Shown one piece after another: positions 27,762-36,929 of a DNA stretch of 64,000 nucleotides; the stretch's first letter is position 1; each line of letters opens with the position of its first letter. The stretch is taken from positions 25,439-89,438 of the forward strand of contig CAZNHL010000007.1 in NCBI GenBank assembly GCA_964572965.1. The letters run 5' to 3'. The notes under the pieces are model-generated. The model saw only the letters and a list, made by a program, of their open reading frames with translations, was not told where the DNA came from and ran no database searches. The DNA comes from CAZNHL01 sp964572965. Lineage in GTDB: Bacteria > Bacteroidota > Bacteroidia > Cytophagales > UBA9547. Position numbers and translations under genes: made by a program.

Positions 27762-29069
27762 ATGAAAGCACCTGAAAGCGTAGCAATACACTGGTTTAGA
27801 CGTGATTTGAGACTGGAAGACAATGCCGCATTGTACCATGCCCTTAAATCCAATCTCCCTGTTATCCCCATTTTTATATTTGATGCAGAAATTCTTGATA
27901 AACTTGAAAATAAGTCAGACCGGCGGGTTGAGTTTATCCATTCTGCTTTAGAGGAAATCAATGATAAGCTGAAAAGTCTTGGTAGCTGCTTACAGGTTTT
28001 CTATGGCAAACCTGCTGAAGTATGGCAAACTATCCTGAAGCAATGGCCTGTAAAAGAAGTTTATGCCAATCATGACTATGAACCGTCTGCCATAAAACGT
28101 GACAACAGCATTTATGAATTGCTGCAACGGAACGGTAGTCTTTTCAAAACCTTCAAAGATCAGTGCATTTTCGAGAAAGGGGAAGTAGTGAAGGACGACG
28201 GCAAACCTTATACCGTTTTTACACCTTATAGCCGTAAATGGCTGGCTAAAGTCAATGTTTTTTATGTTAAATCTTACCCTGTAGAGAAGTATTTCAGCCG
28301 GTTTGCAAAGCTTGAATTCAAAAGGGTGATTCCATTAAAAGAAATAGGATTTACAGCTGTTGGTCAGAAATTTCCGTCAAAAGAAATTCAAAAAGATATT
28401 GTCAGAAACTATGCTCAAACAAGAGATATACCTGCTGTGGAGGGTACAAGCCGCCTGAGTGTACATTTGCGTTTTGGCACAGTAAGTATAAGAGAGTTGG
28501 TGCGTGTTGGACAGGCATTAGATGCTACATGGTTGAAAGAGCTTATCTGGCGGGATTTTTATATGATGATCCTGTATCATTTTCCACAGGTAGTAAAGCA
28601 TGCATTTAAACCCGATTATGACAGAATACATTGGAGGAATAACGAAGAAGAGTTTCTGGCTTGGTGTGATGGTAAAACAGGTTATCCTATAGTAGATGCA
28701 GGAATGCGTGAATTAAATACCACCGGCTTTATGCATAACCGTGTACGTATGATTGTTGCCAGTTTTCTTGTCAAACACTTATTGATAGACTGGCGTTGGG
28801 GAGAGGCCTATTTTGCTGAAAAGTTGCTTGATTTTGATCTTTCAGCTAATAACGGAGGCTGGCAATGGGCTGCAGGCAGTGGCTGCGATGCTGCTCCATA
28901 CTTTCGGGTTTTTAATCCCACCCTTCAAGCACAAAAGTTTGACCCGGAACTGAAATATATAAAAAAATGGGTGCCTGAATTGAATGATATTAATTATCAG
29001 CCAGTTGTAAATCATGAATTTGCCCGGAAAAGGGTGCTGGAAGTCTATAAAAAAGCATTGTCAGAATAG
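27762..29069 (+). CDS. Cryptochrome/photolyase family protein
   Basis: A 435-residue flavoprotein of the photolyase/cryptochrome family. The N-terminal antenna domain begins with IHWFRRDLRLEDNAAL. The FAD-binding half contains TSRLSVHLRFGTVSIREL, LIWRDFYMMILYHFP, the signature WCDGKTGYPIVDAGMREL (residues about 302-319) and NNGGWQWAAGSGCDAAPYFR. These resemble class I CPD photolyases. I use the ATG at 27762, two codons inside a GTG. recA lies downstream, so two DNA-repair genes are neighbours although 240 bases separate them. Confidence 0.88.
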   Translation: MKAPESVAIHWFRRDLRLEDNAALYHALKSNLPVIPIFIFDAEILDKLENKSDRRVEFIHSALEEINDKLKSLGSCLQVFYGKPAEVWQTILKQWPVKEVYANHDYEPSAIKRDNSIYELLQRNGSLFKTFKDQCIFEKGEVVKDDGKPYTVFTPYSRKWLAKVNVFYVKSYPVEKYFSRFAKLEFKRVIPLKEIGFTAVGQKFPSKEIQKDIVRNYAQTRDIPAVEGTSRLSVHLRFGTVSIRELVRVGQALDATWLKELIWRDFYMMILYHFPQVVKHAFKPDYDRIHWRNNEEEFLAWCDGKTGYPIVDAGMRELNTTGFMHNRVRMIVASFLVKHLLIDWRWGEAYFAEKLLDFDLSANNGGWQWAAGSGCDAAPYFRVFNPTLQAQKFDPELKYIKKWVPELNDINYQPVVNHEFARKRVLEVYKKALSE

Positions 29070-29215
29070 TAATTGATTTCTTACACGAAGTAGTAGCTAT
29101 ATTTTTTATTGTAAATAGCTATGGATGAATGCTTCCTGATTATTTTTTTGATGCTAAAGAATACTGGTAAAAACTTTTCCTTACATGCCCTTGGTTGGTG
29201 TTTTAAAGAATCGTA

Positions 29216-29252
29216 ATTTCAAAATTGAACGATCGGTGAATGGTTTTGAAAT
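29216..29252 (+). promoter_or_regulatory. Spaced inverted repeat upstream of recA
   Basis: ATTTCAAAA (29216-29224) and TTTTGAAAT (29244-29252) form a perfect 9-bp inverted repeat separated by 19 bases, about 60 bases before the recA start. It could be an operator or a transcript hairpin; no known LexA box is recognised. Confidence 0.3.
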
Positions 29253-29310
29253 GCCATTTCTGCGGATATTTCAGAATAAGAAGATTTAATTTTCAATAAT
29301 ATATTATATA

Positions 29311-30351
29311 ATGGCAGCTGCTGACAACACCAAATTAGAGAAGCTTAAAGCGCTTCAGATTGTCATAGATAAACTTGACAAGGAATATGGAAAAGGGACG
29401 GTGATGAAGCTCAGCGATGAGCGTGTGGTTGATATTCCTGCGATTTCTACAGGTTCTTTAGGGCTTGATATCGCTTTGGGGATCGGCGGATTGCCACGTG
29501 GTCGTGTGATTGAAATCTACGGTCCTGAATCTTCTGGTAAAACAACCCTGGCAATGCATACGATTGCAGAAGCTCAAAAACTGGGCGGAATTGCAGCTTT
29601 CGTTGATGCGGAACATGCATTCGATAAATCTTATGCAGAGAAACTTGGTATCGATACAGAAAACCTTTTGATCTCTCAGCCGGACAATGGTGAGCAGGCT
29701 TTAGAAATTGCAGAACATTTGATCCGTTCAGGTGCGATTGATGTAATTGTAATTGACTCTGTAGCAGCCTTGGTTCCTAAGGCTGAATTAGAAGGTGATA
29801 TGGGAGATAGTAAAATGGGTCTTCAGGCTCGTTTGATGTCTCAGGCTTTGAGAAAATTGACAGGTACAATTAATAAAACAGGTTGTTGCTGTATTTTCAT
29901 TAACCAGTTGCGTGAGAAAATAGGAGTTATGTTTGGTAACCCTGAAACAACTACAGGTGGTAATGCCTTGAAATTCTATGCTTCGGTGCGTTTGGATATC
30001 CGTCGCGTTGGCCAGATCAAAGATGGCGAAGATGTGGTAGGTAACCGTACTAAAGTGAAAGTTGTCAAAAATAAAGTATCTCCGCCTTTCAAGGTAATTG
30101 AATTTGATATCATGTATGGTCAGGGAGTTTCTAAAGTAGGAGAGATTCTTGATCTGGGTGTTGAACTGGAGATTATCCAGAAGTCAGGTTCCTGGTTCTC
30201 ATATAACGGGAATAAGCTTGGACAGGGCCGCGATTCAGTAAAGACTATCTTGTTGGATAATCCTGAGTTAATGGATGAAATTGAAGGAAAAATAAGAGAA
30301 AAAATCAAAGGTGTTGATATTCTTAAAGTTGAAGTAGAACAAGATTCATAA
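29311..30351 (+). CDS. recA: Recombinase RecA
   Basis: A 346-residue RecA. Walker A is GPESSGKTT at 71-79, Walker B is in DVIVIDSVAALVPKAELEG, and DNA-binding loop L2 is GNPETTTGGNALKFY. It catalyses homologous pairing and stimulates LexA-type self-cleavage where present. The C-terminus is a little shorter and less acidic than in enterobacteria. It has its own 240-base upstream region and ends in an AT-rich gap. Confidence 0.98.
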   Translation: MAAADNTKLEKLKALQIVIDKLDKEYGKGTVMKLSDERVVDIPAISTGSLGLDIALGIGGLPRGRVIEIYGPESSGKTTLAMHTIAEAQKLGGIAAFVDAEHAFDKSYAEKLGIDTENLLISQPDNGEQALEIAEHLIRSGAIDVIVIDSVAALVPKAELEGDMGDSKMGLQARLMSQALRKLTGTINKTGCCCIFINQLREKIGVMFGNPETTTGGNALKFYASVRLDIRRVGQIKDGEDVVGNRTKVKVVKNKVSPPFKVIEFDIMYGQGVSKVGEILDLGVELEIIQKSGSWFSYNGNKLGQGRDSVKTILLDNPELMDEIEGKIREKIKGVDILKVEVEQDS

Positions 30352-30425
30352 AAATATATTCAGGCCATAGAAACATTTACTTGTTTCCGTGGATTGAATA
30401 ATAAAATTTTAAACTTTATATTAAG

Positions 30426-30456
30426 TTTGATTTTTAAATAAAATAAATCATTTTTG
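30426..30456 (+). promoter_or_regulatory. Putative Bacteroidota promoter for DUF2795 gene
   Basis: TTTG at 30426-30429 and CATTTTTG at 30449-30456 are separated by exactly 19 bases. The second deviates from TAnnTTTG only at its first base. The start codon follows 28 bases later, after a purine-rich AGAGGG. Confidence 0.45.
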
Positions 30457-30484
30457 CGTCAAAATTTTAAAAGAGGGAAACAAT

Positions 30485-30706
30485 ATGTACTGGACATTAG
30501 AACTGGCTTCCTATTTGGAAGATGCCCCTTGGCCTGCTACTAAAGATGAATTGATTGACTTTTCTTTACGCTCCGGAGCGCCTAACGAAGTTGTCGAAAA
30601 TCTTGAAGAGTTAGAAGATGATGGGCAACCTTACGAGAGTATAGAAGAGATCTGGCCTGATTATCCTACTAAGGACGACTTCCTGTTTAACGAAGACGAA
30701 TATTAA
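30485..30706 (+). CDS. DUF2795 small acidic protein
   Basis: A 73-residue, very acidic protein: MYWTLELASYLEDAPWPATK opens it and a tail of DDFLFNEDEY closes it. DUF2795 in Bacteroidota has this length and the WP-ATKDELIDFS pattern, with a predicted three-helix body. The function is unknown. It has its own promoter-like sequence and a terminator whose T-tract overlaps the next gene's start. Confidence 0.88.
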   Translation: MYWTLELASYLEDAPWPATKDELIDFSLRSGAPNEVVENLEELEDDGQPYESIEEIWPDYPTKDDFLFNEDEY

Positions 30707-30719
30707 AAGAAATAAAAAC

Positions 30720-30746
30720 GTGTCGCGAGAGCGGCACATTTTTTTT
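30720..30746 (+). terminator. Rho-independent terminator overlapping the next start codon
   Basis: A 7-bp stem (GTGTCGC/GCGGCAC with one G-T pair) closed by a GAGA tetraloop is followed by eight Ts at 30739-30746. The proposed TTG start of the ABC ATPase gene uses the last two Ts of this run. Confidence 0.85.
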
Positions 30747-31467
30747 GTCTATAGCATTACAAAATATTGTCCGGAGCTTCGGCGGCAAAAAGCTGTTCCA
30801 GGATTTCACTTGTGAAATACCTGACAATACTTTTGTGGCTGTAATCGGGCATAATGGGGTAGGGAAGTCTACCTTGTTCCGGATGCTGACCGGAGAATTA
30901 ATCCCTGATAAGGGAACTGTGAAGCTGAGAGGAAAATTACTTTCTGACTGGTCTGTCAAAGAATTGGCAGGTGAAGTAGCTTTACTGCCTCAGAAGAACC
31001 CCATAGGTTTTTCTGTTAAGGCTTTGGATCTGGCAACAATGGGTCGTAATCGCTTTAAAAGGTCACTTGCTTATTTTGATGCAGTTGACTTTGAAAAAAC
31101 AAAAGTGGTTTTTGACCAGTTGGGAATTATTCATTTGTCTGACAAAGACATTTTAACCCTGTCAGGAGGTGAACTTCAGCTTGTCTGGATAGCACAATTG
31201 ATTTTGCAGGAAGCTGCTATTTGGTTACTTGATGAGCCTACGCAGAGTCTTGATGTGTACAATAAGAAACAACTTTTTGATTTAATGCAAAAAATGGCAG
31301 AGTCTGATCATAGCATTATCTGTATTACCCACGATTTACATTACCTCAAAGATATGAAAGGCTTTGTGCTTAACCTGTCGAGGGAGAAGCCGCAATTACA
31401 GAATATTTCTGCCGATTTGATAGAGGAAGAGATCCGTTTTTTAGAAAGCCCATCCGGTAACCCTTGA
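30745..31467 (+). CDS. ABC transporter ATP-binding protein
   Basis: A 240-residue ABC ATPase. Walker A GHNGVGKST (35-43), Q-loop LLPQKN near 80-85, signature LSGGELQ (139-145), Walker B AIWLLDEP (158-165) and switch His in CITHD are all complete. It most resembles FecE/BtuD-type ATPases of metal-chelate importers. No permease or binding protein lies nearby, so its transporter must be encoded elsewhere, or it may work alone. The start codon, TTG in the preceding terminator's T-run, is uncertain. Confidence 0.85.
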   Translation: MSIALQNIVRSFGGKKLFQDFTCEIPDNTFVAVIGHNGVGKSTLFRMLTGELIPDKGTVKLRGKLLSDWSVKELAGEVALLPQKNPIGFSVKALDLATMGRNRFKRSLAYFDAVDFEKTKVVFDQLGIIHLSDKDILTLSGGELQLVWIAQLILQEAAIWLLDEPTQSLDVYNKKQLFDLMQKMAESDHSIICITHDLHYLKDMKGFVLNLSREKPQLQNISADLIEEEIRFLESPSGNP

Positions 31468-31633
31468 CTTGCCTCCTCAATTAAAGAAGAAAACCTGTCC
31501 AACCTAGCGGCAATATTGCTTTACAGAAGAGAAATAGTCTCTTTTTCTGACTCATGTAAGAGATCAACTTAAAAAGCGCGGTTTCTATAGTGTCATATTT
31601 TTATTTTTACCCGTATTTTTTTGTTTATTTTTT

Positions 31634-32923
31634 ATGCGGGAAGCCTTTATTAATCATGTATGGAAGTTTCAATATTTTGATAACCAAATACTTACTACTT
31701 CGGATGGGGAATTGATTAGTGTCTTAAACAGAGGTTTTACAAATTCCGATTCCGGTCCTGATATCAGTAATGCCAGAGTGCGGATTGGAGATATTGAGTG
31801 GTTTGGAAATATTGAAATCCACCAGCGGTCTTCTGACTGGTATCAACATGGTCATGAAAAAGATAGGGCTTATGATAATGTGATTTTGCATCTGGTCTGG
31901 GAACACGATAAACCTGTTTTCAGAAGAGGAGGAGAAGAAATTCCTTGTCTGGAACTGAGAAGCAGGGTAGATGAAAAGGTGCTGTTTAACTACAATGCGC
32001 TCATTCATAAAGTATCTGCCCCTATAGCCTGTGCCGAGAGGTTTGATAAAGTACCTGTGCTGACAAAGTCAGTGATGATTGATTATGCATTAATGAACCG
32101 TTTGGAGCGTAAAGCAGAAGATGTTTTAGCACTTTGGACTCAAACTGGCCATGATTGGGAAGAAACTGCATGGCGGCTACTGGTCAGGAATTTTGGTTTT
32201 AAAGTAAATGCAGAAGTAATGCAGCTGTTGGCCGAAGCTTTACCGCTTAAGTATTTGTTGAAGCATAGTAACAATAGCAATCAGTTGGAGGCTATGTTGT
32301 TTGGAGTTGCGGGTTTCCTGGAAGAGTTGAAGCCGGATGGAGATGATTATCAAAGATTGTTACTACAGGAATATAAATTGCTTGAGCATAAGTTTTCTTT
32401 GAAAGACGGTGCTTTACATCAGGCTCAATGGAAGTTTTTAAGAATGCGCCCTCATAATTTCCCCACTGTCAGGCTTGCAGAACTTGCAGCATTGATCAGA
32501 AATATACATCATCTGTTTTCTGTTTTTATCAGCATTGACCGTATTGAGGATGTGAAAAGGTTTTTACAGAAAGAAATGTCACCTTACTGGCAGAAACACT
32601 ATCATTTCGGAAAGAAATCTGCCAAATTAAATTACAGAATAGGGCAGGATTCAATAGAAAATATCCTTATTAACACAATTGTTCCTTTGCAGGTAGCTTA
32701 TGCTAAATATAAAAAGGATGAAGCTTTGATGGATAACGCTATTCATTTGCTGGAGAAATGCGAGCCAGAAAATAATAAGATTATAAGAGAGTGGCTTGGA
32801 ATGGGCTTGCAATTGACCAATGCTGCTGAGACACAAGGGGCAATTGAGTGGATGAATGTTTTTTGTAAACCCAAAAAGTGTTTGAGCTGCAAGGCCGGGG
32901 CATTCTTATTAAAGCCTTACTGA
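31634..32923 (+). CDS. DUF2851 family protein
   Basis: A 429-residue soluble protein of the Bacteroidota-specific DUF2851 family. Family marks are LNRGFTNSDSGPDISNARVRIG, FGNIEIHQRSSDWYQHGHE and YDNVILHLVWEHD, all in the first 110 residues (quoted in part). It ends with a Cys-containing MNVFCKPKKCLSCKAGAFLL. The compact set of conserved Asp, Glu and His residues near the N-terminus suggests a metal-dependent enzyme, but no activity is known. Confidence 0.87.
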   Translation: MREAFINHVWKFQYFDNQILTTSDGELISVLNRGFTNSDSGPDISNARVRIGDIEWFGNIEIHQRSSDWYQHGHEKDRAYDNVILHLVWEHDKPVFRRGGEEIPCLELRSRVDEKVLFNYNALIHKVSAPIACAERFDKVPVLTKSVMIDYALMNRLERKAEDVLALWTQTGHDWEETAWRLLVRNFGFKVNAEVMQLLAEALPLKYLLKHSNNSNQLEAMLFGVAGFLEELKPDGDDYQRLLLQEYKLLEHKFSLKDGALHQAQWKFLRMRPHNFPTVRLAELAALIRNIHHLFSVFISIDRIEDVKRFLQKEMSPYWQKHYHFGKKSAKLNYRIGQDSIENILINTIVPLQVAYAKYKKDEALMDNAIHLLEKCEPENNKIIREWLGMGLQLTNAAETQGAIEWMNVFCKPKKCLSCKAGAFLLKPY

Positions 32924-32968
32924 TGATAGTTAAGTTTGGTGAGAGAAAGATTTGGGTATCATATTTTA

Positions 32969-33083
32969 TTGAGTATCCGTTTCATTTGTACCTTACCTGA
33001 TTCATTCAACCTGAAATTCTAAATCCCAATCTACGTTATCTGCAGGAGAAAAACTGAAGAAGGTTTATAGAGGCGGATAATCA
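32969..33083. repeat. Dispersed MITE-like repeat, copy B
   Basis: A 115-base intergenic element. It begins TTGAGTATCCGTTTCA, contains AATCTACGTTATCTGCAGG, and ends GGCGGATAATCA. The ends are imperfect inverted repeats of each other (TGAGTATCCG against TGATTATCCGCC read from the right). It is related to copies at 1.7 kb and 46.4 kb. Confidence 0.65.
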
Positions 33084-33150
33084 TTTATTTTTTTGTAATC
33101 CTAAAAAGTGCTTATTTGCGAAGCACGTACATTGCTGCTGAAACCTAAGC

Positions 33151-34443
33151 ATGGATTTCTTCTCCTGGATCATTCATATTCCTATTCTGGCCTGGTTGTC
33201 ATGGCGCTTTTATTTAAAGCAGCAGGCTAACCCGTTGGCGTTTTGCTATTGGCCGGCATTGGGCTTGAAGTTGCTGGCTGGAATAGCCCTCAATTTGGTT
33301 TATTTCTACTATTACAAGGAAGGAGATCTTATTTTTTATATAGAAAAGGTACAGGCAGCTATCGGTTTGCTAAAAACAGAGCCGTCGGTAGTCATTAGTT
33401 TTATATTTACAGATTATTTTCCTGAGAGTTATAGAGGTATTCTAGGTGTTTTAGAGAATGCCCCCAGAGCTTTGTTTTTTTTCAAATACCTCATTGTGGT
33501 TTTTGCTCTTTGCCTGAATAACTATTGGATAGCTGGTTTTTATTTGTCATTTCTGTCTTTTATTACTGTTTTTAAATTGGCCGGAAGCCTGGTTGATAAT
33601 TACCGGGGAAGCACTATACCTGCCCTGATAGCTTTTTTGTTTTGGCCTCCTTTTTTGTTTTGGTCTTCAGGATTAATGAAAGATGCATTAACGATTACGT
33701 GTATTGCCTGGCTTGTTGATGCTTTTTTAAATAAGAAAAAAGTGTCCTGGATTGTGTGGCTAAGTTTGTTGCCGGTGACTTATCTTTTGTTTAAGGTTAA
33801 GTTTTACTACGTTATTGTACTGCCATTACTTATAGGGCTGACTTTTGCAAAAGGTGTGGGACAACGGTTTTCTTCAGCTACAAAGGTATTGATCATGTTT
33901 GGTTTAGGGTTGGTGTTCATGCTGCCTTTTATATTTATGAATGAATACCTTAATCCTGCAGATTTTTTAAAGCAGGTAATAATCAATCATAATAGCAGTA
34001 TTGGCAGCTATTTTGCTAAAACCGGTATAGCAGAGACCTTTGTCGCTTTTCCCGATCTGAGTGCAAATGTATGGAGTATGCTGTTTTATACTCCGAAAGC
34101 GCTGTTTACAGGTTTGTTTGAACCCCTTTGCTGGAATACAGCAAGCGCTTTGCAATTGCTTGATGGCCTTGTTAATTTAATGGTTCTGACTGTCTCCGTT
34201 TATGCTTTGACGTTCTTTTTTCTCAAAAAAGGAAAGAAAGCCCTAAGTCTGGATTTTATAGCCGTCGGGGTTTATGTATTGATTATGGCAGTATTACTTA
34301 CTTTGGCTTCCCCTTCTTTAGGCACATTAACGAGATATAGAATAGGATTTATGCCATTCTATATGTTTATGATTTTAAATGCTTTTGATTGGCGCAGATC
34401 TGAAGTTTTTTTAAGATCAATTTTGACCATAAAAGTTAATTGA
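33151..34443 (+). CDS. Polytopic membrane protein of unknown function
   Basis: A 430-residue integral membrane protein with about ten hydrophobic helices and no signal peptide. The pattern of a loop after the second helix (YYYKEGDLIFYIEKVQ), a short central motif FWSSGLMKDALTI and a long extracytoplasmic loop near 270-300 resembles GT-C-like or O-antigen ligase-type proteins. No catalytic motif is clear. It is not obviously linked to its neighbours. I do not recognise a named family. Confidence 0.65.
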   Translation: MDFFSWIIHIPILAWLSWRFYLKQQANPLAFCYWPALGLKLLAGIALNLVYFYYYKEGDLIFYIEKVQAAIGLLKTEPSVVISFIFTDYFPESYRGILGVLENAPRALFFFKYLIVVFALCLNNYWIAGFYLSFLSFITVFKLAGSLVDNYRGSTIPALIAFLFWPPFLFWSSGLMKDALTITCIAWLVDAFLNKKKVSWIVWLSLLPVTYLLFKVKFYYVIVLPLLIGLTFAKGVGQRFSSATKVLIMFGLGLVFMLPFIFMNEYLNPADFLKQVIINHNSSIGSYFAKTGIAETFVAFPDLSANVWSMLFYTPKALFTGLFEPLCWNTASALQLLDGLVNLMVLTVSVYALTFFFLKKGKKALSLDFIAVGVYVLIMAVLLTLASPSLGTLTRYRIGFMPFYMFMILNAFDWRRSEVFLRSILTIKVN

Positions 34444-34513
34444 TTACAGAAATACAATAAAAATTTGTAAAATTGCGTTAATCAGAAACTAAAGTTTTTA
34501 ATATCAGTTCCCA

Positions 34514-36802
34514 ATGAAGAAAATTTGGCTTTGTCCCTTTTTAGTATCATCTTTTTATATAACCTCTTGTAAGGTCTCCGATAAAAGTAAAGCAACTTCG
34601 AATCAGCCAGAAGCTGTTATTGAAACAATAGGCGGGAAATCTGTTACTACTTCAGATTTTAAATATGTCTACAATAAGAATAATTCGAATTCTCCGGATG
34701 CTTATACCGATAAAAGTGTTAGGGACTATTTGCTGCTTTATACAAATTTCAGATTAAAAGTACAGGAAGGAGAGAAGCTTGCTTTAGATACCAGCCAGTC
34801 ATTTAAAAATGAATTGAATGGATATAAAAAACAATTGGCTCAGCCTTATCTGAAGGAGAAAGAAGTTACAGACAGATTAGTAAAAGAGGCATATGACAGA
34901 TCTAAAGAAGAAGTAAAAGCTTCCCATATTCTGATAAAGCTTGCTGAAGACGCAGAGCCTAAAGATACTTTGATTGCTTATAATGAGATAATTTCTATAC
35001 GTAAGAAGGCTATTGCCGGTGAAGATTTCGGTCAATTGGCTAAGCAATATTCCCAGGACCCTTCTGCTCAGACTAATAAAGGTGATTTAGGCTATTTTAC
35101 TGCTTTACAAATGGTTTATCCTTTTGAAAATGCAGCGTTTACTACTAAACCGGGGGATATTTCGTTCCCGGTAAGGACACGTTTCGGATATCATATACTG
35201 AAAGTGTATGACAAGAGAGCTTCTCAAGGGCAAGTAAAAGTAGCTCATATCATGGTTCGTTACAACGAAGGTGGTTCTGAGGAGGATTCTTCTGCAGCAA
35301 GAAACCGTGTTAATGAAATTGCTACTAAATTAAATCAGGGAGAATCGTGGGATTTGCTTTGTGCACAATTCTCAGAAGATACAAGAACTAAAGGGAATAA
35401 AGGTGAACTAGACTGGTTTGGTACCAACCAAATGTTCCCTGCATTTGAAGAAGCTTCCTTCAAGCTGAAAAACAAAGGAGATATTACTTCTGCAGTTCAG
35501 ACTCCTTATGGCTTTCACTTAATTAAATTGATTGATAAGAAAGGTTTGGAACCTTTTGAAAAAATGGAAGCTCAGTTAAAAACAAAGGTGTCAAAAGATT
35601 CGCGTTCAGAAGTGAATCAACTGGCTTTGTTGGATCGTCTTAAAAAAGAAAATAAACTTGTAGAAAATAAGAAGTCTTATGATTGGGCTTTAACAAAGGC
35701 TGATTCTAATCTTACAACAGGTAAATGGGATTTCAATGCTAACGATAAAGAATTAGGGAATTCATTATTCACTATTAATAATAAGAAATATACAGTTGGA
35801 GATTTCTTTACTTATTTAAAGTCTAATCAGTCGGCACGTCGTGGACATACGCCTGGTTTTGCAATGTCTTCATTGTATAAAACCTATCTGAATGCATCCT
35901 TGATCAGTTATGAGGAAGAGCATTTGAGTGAGAAATATAATGATTATAAAATGCTTGTAAAGGAATACCGTGATGGTATTTTGTTATTCCAGTTGATGGA
36001 AGACAATGTTTGGACTAAAGCTATCACCGATACGGTAGGGTTAAAGAAGTATTTCAGCGAAAATCGTGATAAATACAAATGGACTGAAAGAGCTGATGTT
36101 GTTATTTATAATGCAGCTAGCCAGCAAATTTTAGATGAAACCAAAGCTTATTTAAAGCAAAACCTGTATCCTGTTCAGGACATTAAAGTTGAAAGTATTA
36201 AGTTTAACAGCAAGGCTACTACATTGGCCGAAACAGAAACAAAACAACTGGATCAACTTGCTATTGCTTTAGCTAAAGACAAGCATTTATATGCGCAGCT
36301 GAATATTGAAACACCTAAGACGGAGAAAGTTGCTGTTTCTAAAAAACGTTTGGCAGAGGTTAAAACATATCTTAAGAATAAAGGGGCAGATACAACTCGT
36401 CTTACTTTGAATACTTTGGCTGGTCCGGCTGCTTTGAAAGAGCCATTGGCCACGTTCAAATTTTATTCAAATTCTAAAAAGGCATTGGAAAAACTGTTGA
36501 ACAAAGGCAATGCACTGAACTTACAAATTACTGAAGGTAAGTTTGAGAAAAATGCTAATGAATTTCTGAACCAGACAGAATGGAAAACAGGAGAAAGCAC
36601 CGTTGATTTCAATGGCAGAAAGGTATTCATTATTGTAAAAAATATCGAAACTCCAAGAAATAAAGAGTTTGAAGAAACGAGAGGTCAGGTAATTTCAGAT
36701 TACCAAAACTATCTGGAAAAGACCTGGATCGAAAAGTTGAGAAAAGAAAATCCGGTTGTTGTAAATGATGATCAGGTGAAATCTCTGATCAAACAACAAT
36801 AG
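34514..36802 (+). CDS. Peptidylprolyl isomerase lipoprotein with two parvulin domains
   Basis: A 762-residue exported protein. The signal peptide ends in a lipobox-like YITSC (Cys about 19), so it is probably a lipoprotein. Two parvulin (PPIC) domains are visible: one from ASHILIKLAEDAEPKD to FGYHILKVYDK (about 135-235), the next from VAHIMVRYNEG to YGFHLIKLIDKKG (about 243-340). The remaining 420 residues are chaperone-like without clear motif. It should help fold envelope proteins, as SurA/PrsA do. It is followed by surA and moxR. Confidence 0.88.
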   Translation: MKKIWLCPFLVSSFYITSCKVSDKSKATSNQPEAVIETIGGKSVTTSDFKYVYNKNNSNSPDAYTDKSVRDYLLLYTNFRLKVQEGEKLALDTSQSFKNELNGYKKQLAQPYLKEKEVTDRLVKEAYDRSKEEVKASHILIKLAEDAEPKDTLIAYNEIISIRKKAIAGEDFGQLAKQYSQDPSAQTNKGDLGYFTALQMVYPFENAAFTTKPGDISFPVRTRFGYHILKVYDKRASQGQVKVAHIMVRYNEGGSEEDSSAARNRVNEIATKLNQGESWDLLCAQFSEDTRTKGNKGELDWFGTNQMFPAFEEASFKLKNKGDITSAVQTPYGFHLIKLIDKKGLEPFEKMEAQLKTKVSKDSRSEVNQLALLDRLKKENKLVENKKSYDWALTKADSNLTTGKWDFNANDKELGNSLFTINNKKYTVGDFFTYLKSNQSARRGHTPGFAMSSLYKTYLNASLISYEEEHLSEKYNDYKMLVKEYRDGILLFQLMEDNVWTKAITDTVGLKKYFSENRDKYKWTERADVVIYNAASQQILDETKAYLKQNLYPVQDIKVESIKFNSKATTLAETETKQLDQLAIALAKDKHLYAQLNIETPKTEKVAVSKKRLAEVKTYLKNKGADTTRLTLNTLAGPAALKEPLATFKFYSNSKKALEKLLNKGNALNLQITEGKFEKNANEFLNQTEWKTGESTVDFNGRKVFIIVKNIETPRNKEFEETRGQVISDYQNYLEKTWIEKLRKENPVVVNDDQVKSLIKQQ

Positions 36803-36822
36803 GTTCAAAGAAATAAAAAAGT

Positions 36823-36856
36823 TAAGCCCTTCGTCATTGGCGAGGGGCTTATTTTT
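36823..36856 (+). terminator. Rho-independent terminator between parvulin genes
   Basis: TAAGCCCTTCG pairs with CGAGGGGCTTA (one G-T pair) around a seven-base loop and is followed by ATTTTTAC. It suggests that surA has its own promoter. Confidence 0.8.
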
Positions 36857-36929
36857 ACTTTCCTGCCTGAAAATTCGTCCTTAAAGGGCGATTTACTATC
36901 TTTGAATTATTATTACTATATCGCGCAAA

